In this document: piece after piece, positions 1-4,696 of the stretch
How the letters are laid out: every line of letters begins with the position of its first letter
Position numbering within the stretch: position 1 is the stretch's first letter
Notes under the pieces: generated by a model
What the model saw: only the letters and a program-made list of their open reading frames with translations
The model's database searches: none
Told to the model about the DNA's origin: nothing
From: Actinomycetes bacterium
GTDB lineage: Bacteria > Actinomycetota > Thermoleophilia > RBG-16-64-13
Direction of reading: 5' to 3'
Assembly: GCA_021815245.1 (NCBI GenBank)
Contig: JAKAHF010000146.1
Location: 1 to 6,436, forward strand
DNA: 6,436 bases
Position numbers and translations under genes: made by a program

Positions 1-448
1 CGCGGTGTTCATGGCGGCCATGTGCACCGATTTCATCGATGGGGCCATGGCCCGGCTGCGCGACCAGATCACCCTGTGGGGCACATACGCCGACCCGATA
101 GCCGACAAGCTGCTCGTGGCGGCGGTGCTGGCCTGGGTTGGCTACAGCTACCTCGTGGTGCAGATCATGCTGGCGCTCATCGTCATAGAGCTCGTGGTAT
201 CGGCGATCGGCGCACGCATCCTGCTGCGCACCAAGACGATGAGGCCCTCGAACACCTTCGGCAAAGCCAAGATGATCGTGCAGAGCGTGGCCCTCATACT
301 CTTCCTCATCGCGGGCATACTCGATCGCTCGACCCTGCTCACGGTATCGCTCTACCTGTTGTGGCTGGCCTTGGCTCTGCTCTTCGTGTCGGGCGCGCTG
401 CAGATCCACGGGCTCGCCGGCAATCGATCGCGGGGCAAGCCAAGTTGA
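1..448 (+). CDS. CDP-alcohol phosphatidyltransferase, PgsA-like (5' truncated by window edge)
   Basis: Integral membrane enzyme that joins a CDP-activated lipid (normally CDP-diacylglycerol) to an alcohol, releasing CMP, in phospholipid synthesis. The reading frame is open to the left window edge, so the N-terminus and first membrane helix or helices are missing; 148 codons plus a TGA stop are visible. Counting from the GTG at position 5, the family signature D-x2-DG-x2-AR-x8-G-x3-D-x3-D is complete: D9, D12, G13, A16, R17, G26, D30, D34. These acidic residues bind the metal ions and the CDP moiety. Three hydrophobic helices follow (about 36-70, 88-104 and 111-131), with a GKAK segment at 86-89 that resembles the GKxKT of PgsA proteins, and then a short basic tail. 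The family is certain; the substrate (glycerol 3-phosphate, inositol phosphate or phosphatidylglycerol) is not, so no symbol is given. It converges on the flavin reductase gene and shows no functional tie to the rest of the window. Confidence 0.9.
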   Translation, partial: AVFMAAMCTDFIDGAMARLRDQITLWGTYADPIADKLLVAAVLAWVGYSYLVVQIMLALIVIELVVSAIGARILLRTKTMRPSNTFGKAKMIVQSVALILFLIAGILDRSTLLTVSLYLLWLALALLFVSGALQIHGLAGNRSRGKPS

Positions 449-475
449 CCCGAGAGGTAGCTACCCTTCGCGGGT
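448..475. terminator. Hairpin at the convergent gene junction, possible bidirectional terminator
   Basis: ACCCG at 448-452 pairs with CGGGT at 471-475. After one mismatch, GAGG at 454-457 pairs with CTTC at 466-469 (one G-U), leaving an 8-nt loop. A competing 10-bp perfect palindrome, GGTAGCTACC, sits at 456-465. The structure overlaps the stop codons of both converging genes, where a shared terminator is expected. Neither side has a T-tract, so it is not a textbook intrinsic terminator. Confidence 0.3.
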
Positions 476-1033
476 GACCAGCCGCGCCCAATCGACGAGT
501 GCCGCGACGTAGGCCGCGAGCCGCCGCCGCTGTTCCTCGTCCTGCAGCACGCCGCTCTCGTCGCATTTCTCCCCCGCCTTGGGCAGCCGGAACTCGGGCT
601 GGGCCATGACGTAGGCGTCGAGGTAGACGAAGACCTGGCGGATGGCCAGTTGGCCGCGCATGGTGCCGCTCTCGCCGCTCGAAGCCCCGACGATGCCGAG
701 AGGCTTCTTGCGAAGGCCGCAATCCTTGGGTGGACGCGACACCCAGTCGATCGCGTTCTTGAGCACTCCCGGAATAGAGTAGTTGTACTCGGGAGTCGCG
801 ATGAGAACCGCGTCGGCCGTGGCGATCTTGCGCTTCAACTCGGCCACGCCGTCGGGATCGCCGTTCGCAGCCTGCAGATCTGCGTTGTACGGCGGGATGT
901 CGTGCAGGGTCGCGATCTCGAGGTCGACACCCGATGGCAGCAACTGCGCGGCGGCCCGCAGCAGTCCCAGGTTGTAGGACTGGGCACGCAGACTGCCGGC
1001 GATGCCAAGAATGCGAAGGTCCTCGGACGCCAT
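461..1033 (-). CDS. NADPH-dependent FMN reductase family flavoprotein
   Basis: A 190-residue cytoplasmic flavodoxin-fold protein of the NADPH-dependent FMN reductase family (PF03358), whose members reduce FMN, quinones, azo compounds or chromate with NAD(P)H. The N-terminal strand is followed by the FMN-phosphate loop GSLRAQSYN at residues 13-21. The family hallmark TPEYNYSIPGVLKNAIDW spans 80-97, with P81-E82-Y83-N84 beside the isoalloxazine. A glycine/serine loop GASSGESG lies at 116-123. Length is normal for the family (about 180-200). The start is the ATG at 1033: AGGAG lies 5 nt upstream, and the GSLR motif then sits at the usual distance from the N-terminus. The frame is open further upstream, but that part is low-quality sequence overlapping the SnoaL-like gene. 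It begins 2 nt after the stop of the SnoaL-like gene, so the two are almost surely co-transcribed and translationally coupled. It may supply reduced flavin or reduce a quinone-like intermediate; the true substrate cannot be read from sequence. Confidence 0.93.
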   Translation of the reverse strand: MASEDLRILGIAGSLRAQSYNLGLLRAAAQLLPSGVDLEIATLHDIPPYNADLQAANGDPDGVAELKRKIATADAVLIATPEYNYSIPGVLKNAIDWVSRPPKDCGLRKKPLGIVGASSGESGTMRGQLAIRQVFVYLDAYVMAQPEFRLPKAGEKCDESGVLQDEEQRRRLAAYVAALVDWARLVTREG

Positions 1034-1035
1034 CG

Positions 1036-1782
1036 CTACTCCTGAGTGCTGGACGGCTTCTTCTTCTCGAAAAGCGGCGTGATCGGCTGGCCGGCCGAGT
1101 TGTCTCGGTTCGCCCAAATGCGCTCGCCCCAGGTGGCGTATCGGGGGGGGACCTCCGGGTCGTTCAAGGGATAGACCTTGTCGAGAGCGTATTCCCAATT
1201 GGGCCCGATGGGGGGCTCATCGGGGCAGAATTCGGGCGGCAGAGGCGGTCCGCCGGCACGCTCGCCGCCCTTCGAGGGCCGCGGCGCCGTCCATGGCGTG
1301 CCGTACGGTGTCAGGAGGATGCCGGGCGTACGCATGTGCCAGAACTTCCATTCGCCGTTCTCGACGATGAAATCGCAGTCATACTTCATCCAGCACCACG
1401 CGGCTTCGGGCGTGGGCGTCTCGGGAGACCCGGTTTCATGGCCGGGCGCTACCCAGATGCCGCGGGCGGTCATACAGTCGGCAGCCACCTCGATCAGAGG
1501 CTGACACGGAGTGTGCACGTGCATCTTGCCCGTCGGATCGCCATCGACCCAGATGTGGAACTCGGGGTACAGCCTCTCTAGGCCCTCCCTGCCACAGTAG
1601 CGGCCCCATGTCATCTCCGACCATGTGTCCTCGGTGTCGAGCGCAAACAGTTCCATGCACTCCTGGTGCCGGTTCGCGGTGTGGTAGTACGCGTACTTCG
1701 ACATCAAGTTCTGAATGTCGATGTAGGCCTCGATACGGGCGAGTCTCTGCTCCAGGCTCATGGTTTCGGTGTAGTTGCTCAT
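1036..1782 (-). CDS. SnoaL/NTF2-like domain protein with long C-terminal extension
   Basis: A 248-residue cytoplasmic protein (no signal peptide) with an N-terminal SnoaL-like, NTF2-fold domain at about residues 8-153. Family traits are the opening helix with Q24, N25 and Y30 plus the LFA segment at 45-47, a central strand with H88, H90 and the P-L-I-E-V core at 95-99, and the closing strands AAWCWMKYDCDF (127-138) and ENGEWKFWHM (141-150). The fold is a cone-shaped pocket used for isomerase, dehydratase, cyclase, lyase or dioxygenase-partner chemistry. Residues 154-248 are an unusual Pro/Trp/Tyr-rich extension. Seven cysteines (42, 63, 93, 103, 130, 136, 186) are notable. The start chosen is the ATG at 1782, with GGAG 8 nt upstream; a GTG at 1821 lacks a ribosome site. 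The gene ends 2 nt before the FMN reductase start. An 8-C run at 1143-1150 lies near the 3' end. Aromatic NTF2-type lyases or dehydratases are one possible function, but that is a guess. Confidence 0.85.
   Translation of the reverse strand: MSNYTETMSLEQRLARIEAYIDIQNLMSKYAYYHTANRHQECMELFALDTEDTWSEMTWGRYCGREGLERLYPEFHIWVDGDPTGKMHVHTPCQPLIEVAADCMTARGIWVAPGHETGSPETPTPEAAWCWMKYDCDFIVENGEWKFWHMRTPGILLTPYGTPWTAPRPSKGGERAGGPPLPPEFCPDEPPIGPNWEYALDKVYPLNDPEVPPRYATWGERIWANRDNSAGQPITPLFEKKKPSSTQE
1039..1043 (-). promoter_or_regulatory. Shine-Dalgarno AGGAG of the FMN reductase
   Basis: AGGAG on the minus strand, 5 nt before the ATG at 1033. It lies inside the last codons of the SnoaL-like gene. This site fixes the start codon against the much longer open frame reaching 1198, and it suggests coupled translation of the two genes. 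Confidence 0.75.
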
Positions 1783-1790
1783 GCGATCGA

Positions 1791-1794
1791 CTCC
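1791..1794 (-). promoter_or_regulatory. Shine-Dalgarno GGAG of the SnoaL-like gene
   Basis: GGAG (in ACGGAG) on the minus strand, 8 nt before the ATG at 1782. The competing GTG at 1821 has no purine-rich stretch at a proper distance, so this site supports the 248-residue form. Confidence 0.55.
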
Positions 1795-1799
1795 GTATC

Positions 1800-1812
1800 C
1801 TCGACAGTCGAG
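1800..1812. promoter_or_regulatory. 13-bp perfect palindrome in the leader of the SnoaL-like gene
   Basis: CTCGAC-A-GTCGAG: two perfect 6-bp arms around a single central base, 17 bp upstream of the start codon and between the predicted promoter and the ribosome site. With a one-base centre it cannot form a good RNA hairpin, so a dimeric DNA-binding repressor site is the more natural reading. No regulator gene is present in the window, so this remains a candidate operator. Confidence 0.3.
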
Positions 1813-1897
1813 ACTCCCCACAAGACGGCAGACGCACTACTCGCTGACGAACATGATGCAGCTCGATGCCATGCCGATGCAACCGTCAATGTGCAGC

Positions 1898-1925
1898 ATG
1901 ATACTGAAGTGAGGCGCCGAATCAA
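1898..1925 (-). promoter_or_regulatory. Candidate sigma-70-type promoter for the SnoaL-like / FMN reductase pair
   Basis: On the minus strand TTGATT (1920-1925) and TATCAT (1898-1903) are separated by 16 bp; these match 4 of 6 and 5 of 6 consensus bases. Transcription would start near 1891 and give a leader of roughly 108 nt. It is the best promoter-like pair I found in the gap, and its position after the end of the transporter operon implies that the pair can be expressed separately from it. Confidence 0.4.
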
Positions 1926-1931
1926 GGTGAT

Positions 1932-1952
1932 GAGCCAACCAGCCCGTGGCTC
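1932..1952 (-). terminator. Stem-loop downstream of the TRAP operon, weak terminator candidate
   Basis: GAGCCA (1932-1937) and TGGCTC (1947-1952) form a 6-bp stem with a 9-nt loop, about 118 nt after the stop of the last transporter gene. The following minus-strand bases (ATCACCTTGATT) are only mildly T-rich. It sits 7 bp upstream of the predicted -35 box of the next transcription unit, which is a sensible place for a terminator, but the structure alone is modest. Confidence 0.25.
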
Positions 1953-2069
1953 GGCCCCCTGTCAGCTTGAGACCTCAGCCCTTCCCCGGGCCCGGTGCTC
2001 TAGCCACATACGATGGCCCGTGAGCGTCCGGCTCGCGAGGTTCTCAGCGGGCCCAAGCTCAGCCGCATA

Positions 2070-3230
2070 CTAGTCGGCCGGCGGCTCCCACTCCGTCCTG
2101 GTGAACTCGGCGGCGGCCTTGACGACCGCGATCATGTCATCGATGATGCCCAGCTTCTCGGCACGAGCCAAGCAGTCGGCCGCATATGCGCCAAAGAGGT
2201 TGCTCCACCACAGGGCTTGCTCCTCAACCGAGAGGATACCCACCGTCACACCAGCATCGGCGAGCATCTTCACATCGGCCTGGCTCCCAGTCTCACTGAG
2301 TTCCACACTGAAGCTCTCAGAATCGGCGGCCGCGCTTTTGAAGATCTGTTGAGTCTCGGAGGTCAGATTCGCCCACGTGTCGAGGTTGATCGTCACGATG
2401 CCGCCGGTATCGTAAGTGCCGTCACGCAGGACGCCTTCTGCGACTTCGTACGCCTTGGCTCGCATGACCATCGAGAGGCTCATCCGTGTGGCATCGATGC
2501 CTCCGTCGGCAAGCCGCGGCACGAGATCCTCCGCCATGATCGGTTCGACTGTGAGACCCATGGCTTCGTAGGCGGCCGCCAACCCCCCGGCTCCGAACCT
2601 CTTTCCGACCAGTTCGGACAGCCCCGCGAACGGGTTCTTGGCCACGAACAGATTGGGGCCGCCGGACGCGACCGCCAGATACCGGATGTTCTGAGAAGCG
2701 GCTTCGGCCTCGATGAGTCTGGAGGTGTCCGCGTTTTCGAACACGAGATACCGAGAGTAGTCGACGACGGAGACGGCATCGAGAGCGACACTCGCAGGAA
2801 AGTTCAGGAGTGGAAGCTGCTCGGCATACTGCGTCTGATCGAGCGACACCAGATCGACGGCACCGGAGCCGACGAGCTCCAAACCCGTTCCGGCGCGCAC
2901 GCCCGGGTCGTCGAAACTGATTCTGAAGGTCACTACGCCGGCAGTCTCGTCCTCGACGTAGTCACAGAAGCGCTCCGCGATCCTGCCACCGGCGTCTGTC
3001 TGCGCGAAGCCGGTCGCGAAGTGGAGCAGAATCGGCTCTTGTGACTCGATGGTCGTCGTGGTGGTCGCCAAGGTGGTGGTCGTAGACGAAGAAGCGAGCG
3101 AAGTGGACGAGGTAGAGGCGTGTTTCATCGTGGTGGTGACCTGCTGCTGCTCAGCACACGAGACAAGGACCACCGCCATCGCAAGGACAGCCAACGTTGC
3201 CAGGGTCGGCGCTTTCTTCGAAGCGTGCAT
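2070..3230 (-). CDS. dctP: TRAP transporter substrate-binding lipoprotein, DctP type (second of two)
   Basis: A 386-residue lipid-anchored extracytoplasmic binding protein that should deliver a solute to the DctQ/DctM permease. A signal peptide (1-24) ends in the lipobox LVSC with C25 as the lipidated residue. Residues 31-62 are a Thr/Ser-rich spacer, and the DctP-type domain (PF03480) runs from about 65 to the end. Visible family features are the GSGAVDLVSL strand (121-130), the long central helix with YEV (261-263), the TINLDTWANLT strand-helix (280-290) and SETQQIF (291-297). Where most TRAP binding proteins have the carboxylate-binding arginine (GLKIRV-type motif), this one reads GKRFGA at 209-214, with G213 in the Arg slot. 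The ATG at 3230 has GAGGAAGG 8 nt upstream. It is clearly a diverged paralogue of the preceding gene; both end in W-x-PPA-D/E. The symbol is used at family level; the ligand is unknown. Confidence 0.9.
   Translation of the reverse strand: MHASKKAPTLATLAVLAMAVVLVSCAEQQQVTTTMKHASTSSTSLASSSTTTTLATTTTTIESQEPILLHFATGFAQTDAGGRIAERFCDYVEDETAGVVTFRISFDDPGVRAGTGLELVGSGAVDLVSLDQTQYAEQLPLLNFPASVALDAVSVVDYSRYLVFENADTSRLIEAEAASQNIRYLAVASGGPNLFVAKNPFAGLSELVGKRFGAGGLAAAYEAMGLTVEPIMAEDLVPRLADGGIDATRMSLSMVMRAKAYEVAEGVLRDGTYDTGGIVTINLDTWANLTSETQQIFKSAAADSESFSVELSETGSQADVKMLADAGVTVGILSVEEQALWWSNLFGAYAADCLARAEKLGIIDDMIAVVKAAAEFTRTEWEPPAD
3051..3137 (-). repeat. Low-complexity Thr/Ser linker coding stretch (second binding protein)
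   Basis: Encodes residues 32-60 of the lipoprotein, almost entirely Thr, Ser and Ala, with runs of four and five Thr. It acts as a flexible spacer between the lipidated cysteine and the binding domain. Codon monotony (ACC/ACG/ACT) makes the DNA repetitive and gives spurious open frames on the other strand. Confidence 0.6.
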
Positions 3231-3238
3231 TCACTCCG

Positions 3239-3246
3239 CCTTCCTC
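3239..3246 (-). promoter_or_regulatory. Shine-Dalgarno GAGGAAGG of the second binding protein
   Basis: GAGGAAGG on the minus strand, 8 nt before the ATG at 3230. It places the start directly before the MHASKK signal-peptide N-region and gives the gene its own strong translation signal downstream of the intercistronic hairpin. Confidence 0.65.
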
Positions 3247-3357
3247 GTGTCTCGCCGGCGGGCGCGGGCTATCGCAGGCCATATTACTACGGGCGTTCCC
3301 GCGAACCACGCGGCCCATGCACAGGTTCAGCGTCCACGGTGACGGGGCTGCAAAGCG

Positions 3358-3388
3358 CGCAGCCCGCAGGCAGAGCCTGCGGGCTGCG
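3358..3388 (-). other. Strong intercistronic stem-loop between the two binding-protein genes
   Basis: Perfect 14-bp inverted repeat: 3358-3371 (CGCAGCCCGCAGGC) pairs with 3375-3388 around a 3-nt loop. In the minus-strand transcript it lies about 50 nt after the stop of the first binding-protein gene and about 130 nt before the start of the second. The tail after the stem (CGCTTTGC) has only three T, so it is a poor intrinsic terminator. The strong G+C-rich stem fits mRNA 3'-end protection or partial attenuation, which would make more of the first binding protein than the second. Smaller inverted repeats lie next to it: GCCTG-T-CAGGC at 3401-3411, and GGCGCC at 3409-3414 with 3422-3427. Confidence 0.7.
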
Positions 3389-3438
3389 ACGCATACGATT
3401 GCCTGTCAGGCGCCTGTGCGCGGCGCCGGCACCGCCTC

Positions 3439-4620
3439 CTACTCGGCCGGCGGAGCCCAAGTCACGCCGCAGAGCTCGGCGGCCTTGCTAAGAACGGTCA
3501 GAACGTCGGCCTGGTTGCCCTTTGCCGCAGCATTCTTGTAGGCACCGTCCGCCGCCGACTTGAAGATCAGCGGGTAGTACATGGCGGCATCCTCAGCCGG
3601 CATGTCGATGACACTGCCGCCCGCCGCTTCGACGGTCTTGACGCCCTCAGCGGTCTGTTTGGCGTCGAGTTGGATGCTGAACTCGCTGGTGGCCTTGCCG
3701 GCTTCCATGAAGATGGCCTGGGTCTCGGGAGTCAGCTTGTTCCAGACATCGAGGTTGATGGTGATGCACTGGCCGGCGCCCACGGTGTTGTCCCACATGA
3801 AGTACGGGGCGACCTCATACCACTTCAGCGCGGACACGATGGGAGCGAAGCCCATCGAGGTGGAGTCGGCCACGCCGGTGCGGAGCGCTTCATAGATGTC
3901 CGGCGGGAACAACTGCACGACTGAGAGACCCAGAGCCTGGTACGGAGCCGGGTCTCCACCGTTGGCGAACTTCTGGCCCTTCAGGTCGGCAAGCTTGGTG
4001 AAGGGCTTCTTTGCCTCGAAGACGCTCGCGCCGGTGGTCATCCACGCGATGTACTTGACGTTGTTCTTCTCAGCCTCCGCCGTGATCAGAGCCGACGTGG
4101 TCGGATCATCGAAGCACAGCGTGTTGTAGTAGTCGACACCCGCGGTCGGCTGCGTCGCGGCGTTGCCCGGCGCAAACATCGGCACCGCGCACAGCAGGGG
4201 CAGGAGCTCGGCATAGGGCGGATGCCCCAGGGAGATCATGTCTACGCCACCTGAACTGAGCAGTGGGAGATCCTCAACGCCGCTTGCCAGGGTTCCACCG
4301 AAGTAGATGTCGAATGTCACGGCGGGCACGGCCTTCGTGACATAGTCGGTGAAGAACTTCACCTCTTGACCCACCGTCTCAGCTTCCTGACCGGTGCACG
4401 CGTACTTGATCTTGATGGGTTCCTGCGCGTTGGCCGCCGCCGCGGTGGTAGTGGTTTCCGCCCCGGCCGTCGTCGCCGTGGTGGCGGGAGCGACCGTCGT
4501 GGCCGTCGTGGCCGGTGTGGCCGTGGTTGTCGTTGAAGCTTCGTCGGTGCCGCCGCATGCGGCCAGTCCCAACGCAAGCGCCAGGACCAACAACAGCCCC
4601 AGAGTCATTGCCTTCTTCAC
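3439..4620 (-). CDS. dctP: TRAP transporter substrate-binding lipoprotein, DctP type (first of two)
   Basis: A 393-residue lipid-anchored binding protein for the DctQ/DctM permease. The signal peptide has KK at 2-3, a leucine-rich core, and the lipobox LAAC with C22 lipidated. An Ala/Thr-rich spacer (28-64) contains two copies of PATTATT (36-42, 45-51). The DctP-type domain covers about 67-393: GGVDMISLGHPPYAELLPLL (124-143), PFTKLADLKGQKF (206-218), YEALRTGVAD (243-252), WYEV (267-270), TINLDVWNKLTPETQAIF (287-304). The segment aligned with the usual DLKGLKxRVP reads DLKGQKFANG, putting A219 where the substrate-clamping Arg normally is. The start is the GTG at 4620, chosen because AGGAGG stands 7 nt upstream and the signal peptide then starts cleanly; an ATG at 4650 would add ten residues without a good ribosome site. 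It follows dctM by 76 nt in the same operon. The symbol is used at family level; the ligand is unknown. Confidence 0.93.
   Translation of the reverse strand: MKKAMTLGLLLVLALALGLAACGGTDEASTTTTATPATTATTVAPATTATTAGAETTTTAAAANAQEPIKIKYACTGQEAETVGQEVKFFTDYVTKAVPAVTFDIYFGGTLASGVEDLPLLSSGGVDMISLGHPPYAELLPLLCAVPMFAPGNAATQPTAGVDYYNTLCFDDPTTSALITAEAEKNNVKYIAWMTTGASVFEAKKPFTKLADLKGQKFANGGDPAPYQALGLSVVQLFPPDIYEALRTGVADSTSMGFAPIVSALKWYEVAPYFMWDNTVGAGQCITINLDVWNKLTPETQAIFMEAGKATSEFSIQLDAKQTAEGVKTVEAAGGSVIDMPAEDAAMYYPLIFKSAADGAYKNAAAKGNQADVLTVLSKAAELCGVTWAPPAE
4444..4536 (-). repeat. Low-complexity Ala/Thr linker coding stretch with short tandem repeat (first binding protein)
   Basis: Encodes residues 29-59 of the lipoprotein. 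The peptide PATTATT occurs twice, nine residues apart (36-42 and 45-51), and is followed by a Thr run. It is the spacer between lipid anchor and binding domain, and such tracts are prone to expansion and contraction. Confidence 0.6.
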
Positions 4621-4627
4621 TGCGCGC

Positions 4628-4633
4628 CCTCCT
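4628..4633 (-). promoter_or_regulatory. Shine-Dalgarno AGGAGG deciding the GTG start of the first binding protein
   Basis: A perfect AGGAGG on the minus strand, 7 nt before the GTG at 4620. It overrules the upstream in-frame ATG at 4650, which precedes this site and would put the ribosome site inside the coding region. The strong site fits the high amounts of binding protein usually needed relative to the permease. Confidence 0.8.
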
Positions 4634-4696
4634 TTTACTTTGCTCGGCAAGGCCCCACGAGCCCGCCGGATTGCCCTAGTCAGTCAGACAGAGTCG

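Larger units (their letters stand above)
1783..2069. other. 287-bp intergenic gap between the binding-protein gene and the SnoaL-like gene
   Basis: No coding signal on either strand. It holds the candidate promoter, the 13-bp palindrome and the ribosome site of the SnoaL-like gene. It also has a 10-bp perfect palindrome, CCGGGCCCGG, at 1986-1995 and the GAGCCA/TGGCTC stem-loop at 1932-1952. The gap probably ends the transporter transcript and starts the downstream one. Confidence 0.6.

Noticed and set aside
1034..1198. N-terminal extension of the FMN reductase to an upstream start at 1198
   Set aside because: It would add 55 residues of basic, family-unlike sequence fully overlapping the SnoaL-like gene. 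AGGAG before the ATG at 1033 and the position of the GSLR motif fix the shorter form. The open frame is kept only as part of the slip-site hypothesis.
1783..1821. GTG start at 1821 for the SnoaL-like gene
   Set aside because: No ribosome site upstream, and the 13 added residues overlap the palindrome; the ATG at 1782 has GGAG at 8 nt.
2013..3044. 343-codon open frame on the plus strand antisense to the second binding protein
   Set aside because: Composition is Arg/Gly/His-rich shadow sequence with no fold or motif, while the minus strand encodes a clear lipoprotein with family motifs.
3281..3309. Promoter for the second binding-protein gene (TAATAT with a GTGGTT upstream)
   Set aside because: The -10 matches only 4 of 6 and the -35 only 2 of 6; too weak to list.
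3401..3427. Small palindromes GCCTGTCAGGC and GGCGCC pair as an intrinsic terminator
   Set aside because: Short or overlapping stems with no T-tract; mentioned only as neighbours of the strong hairpin.
4621..4650. ATG start at 4650 for the first binding protein
   Set aside because: It would place the perfect AGGAGG inside the gene and put ten extra residues ahead of a standard lipoprotein signal peptide.
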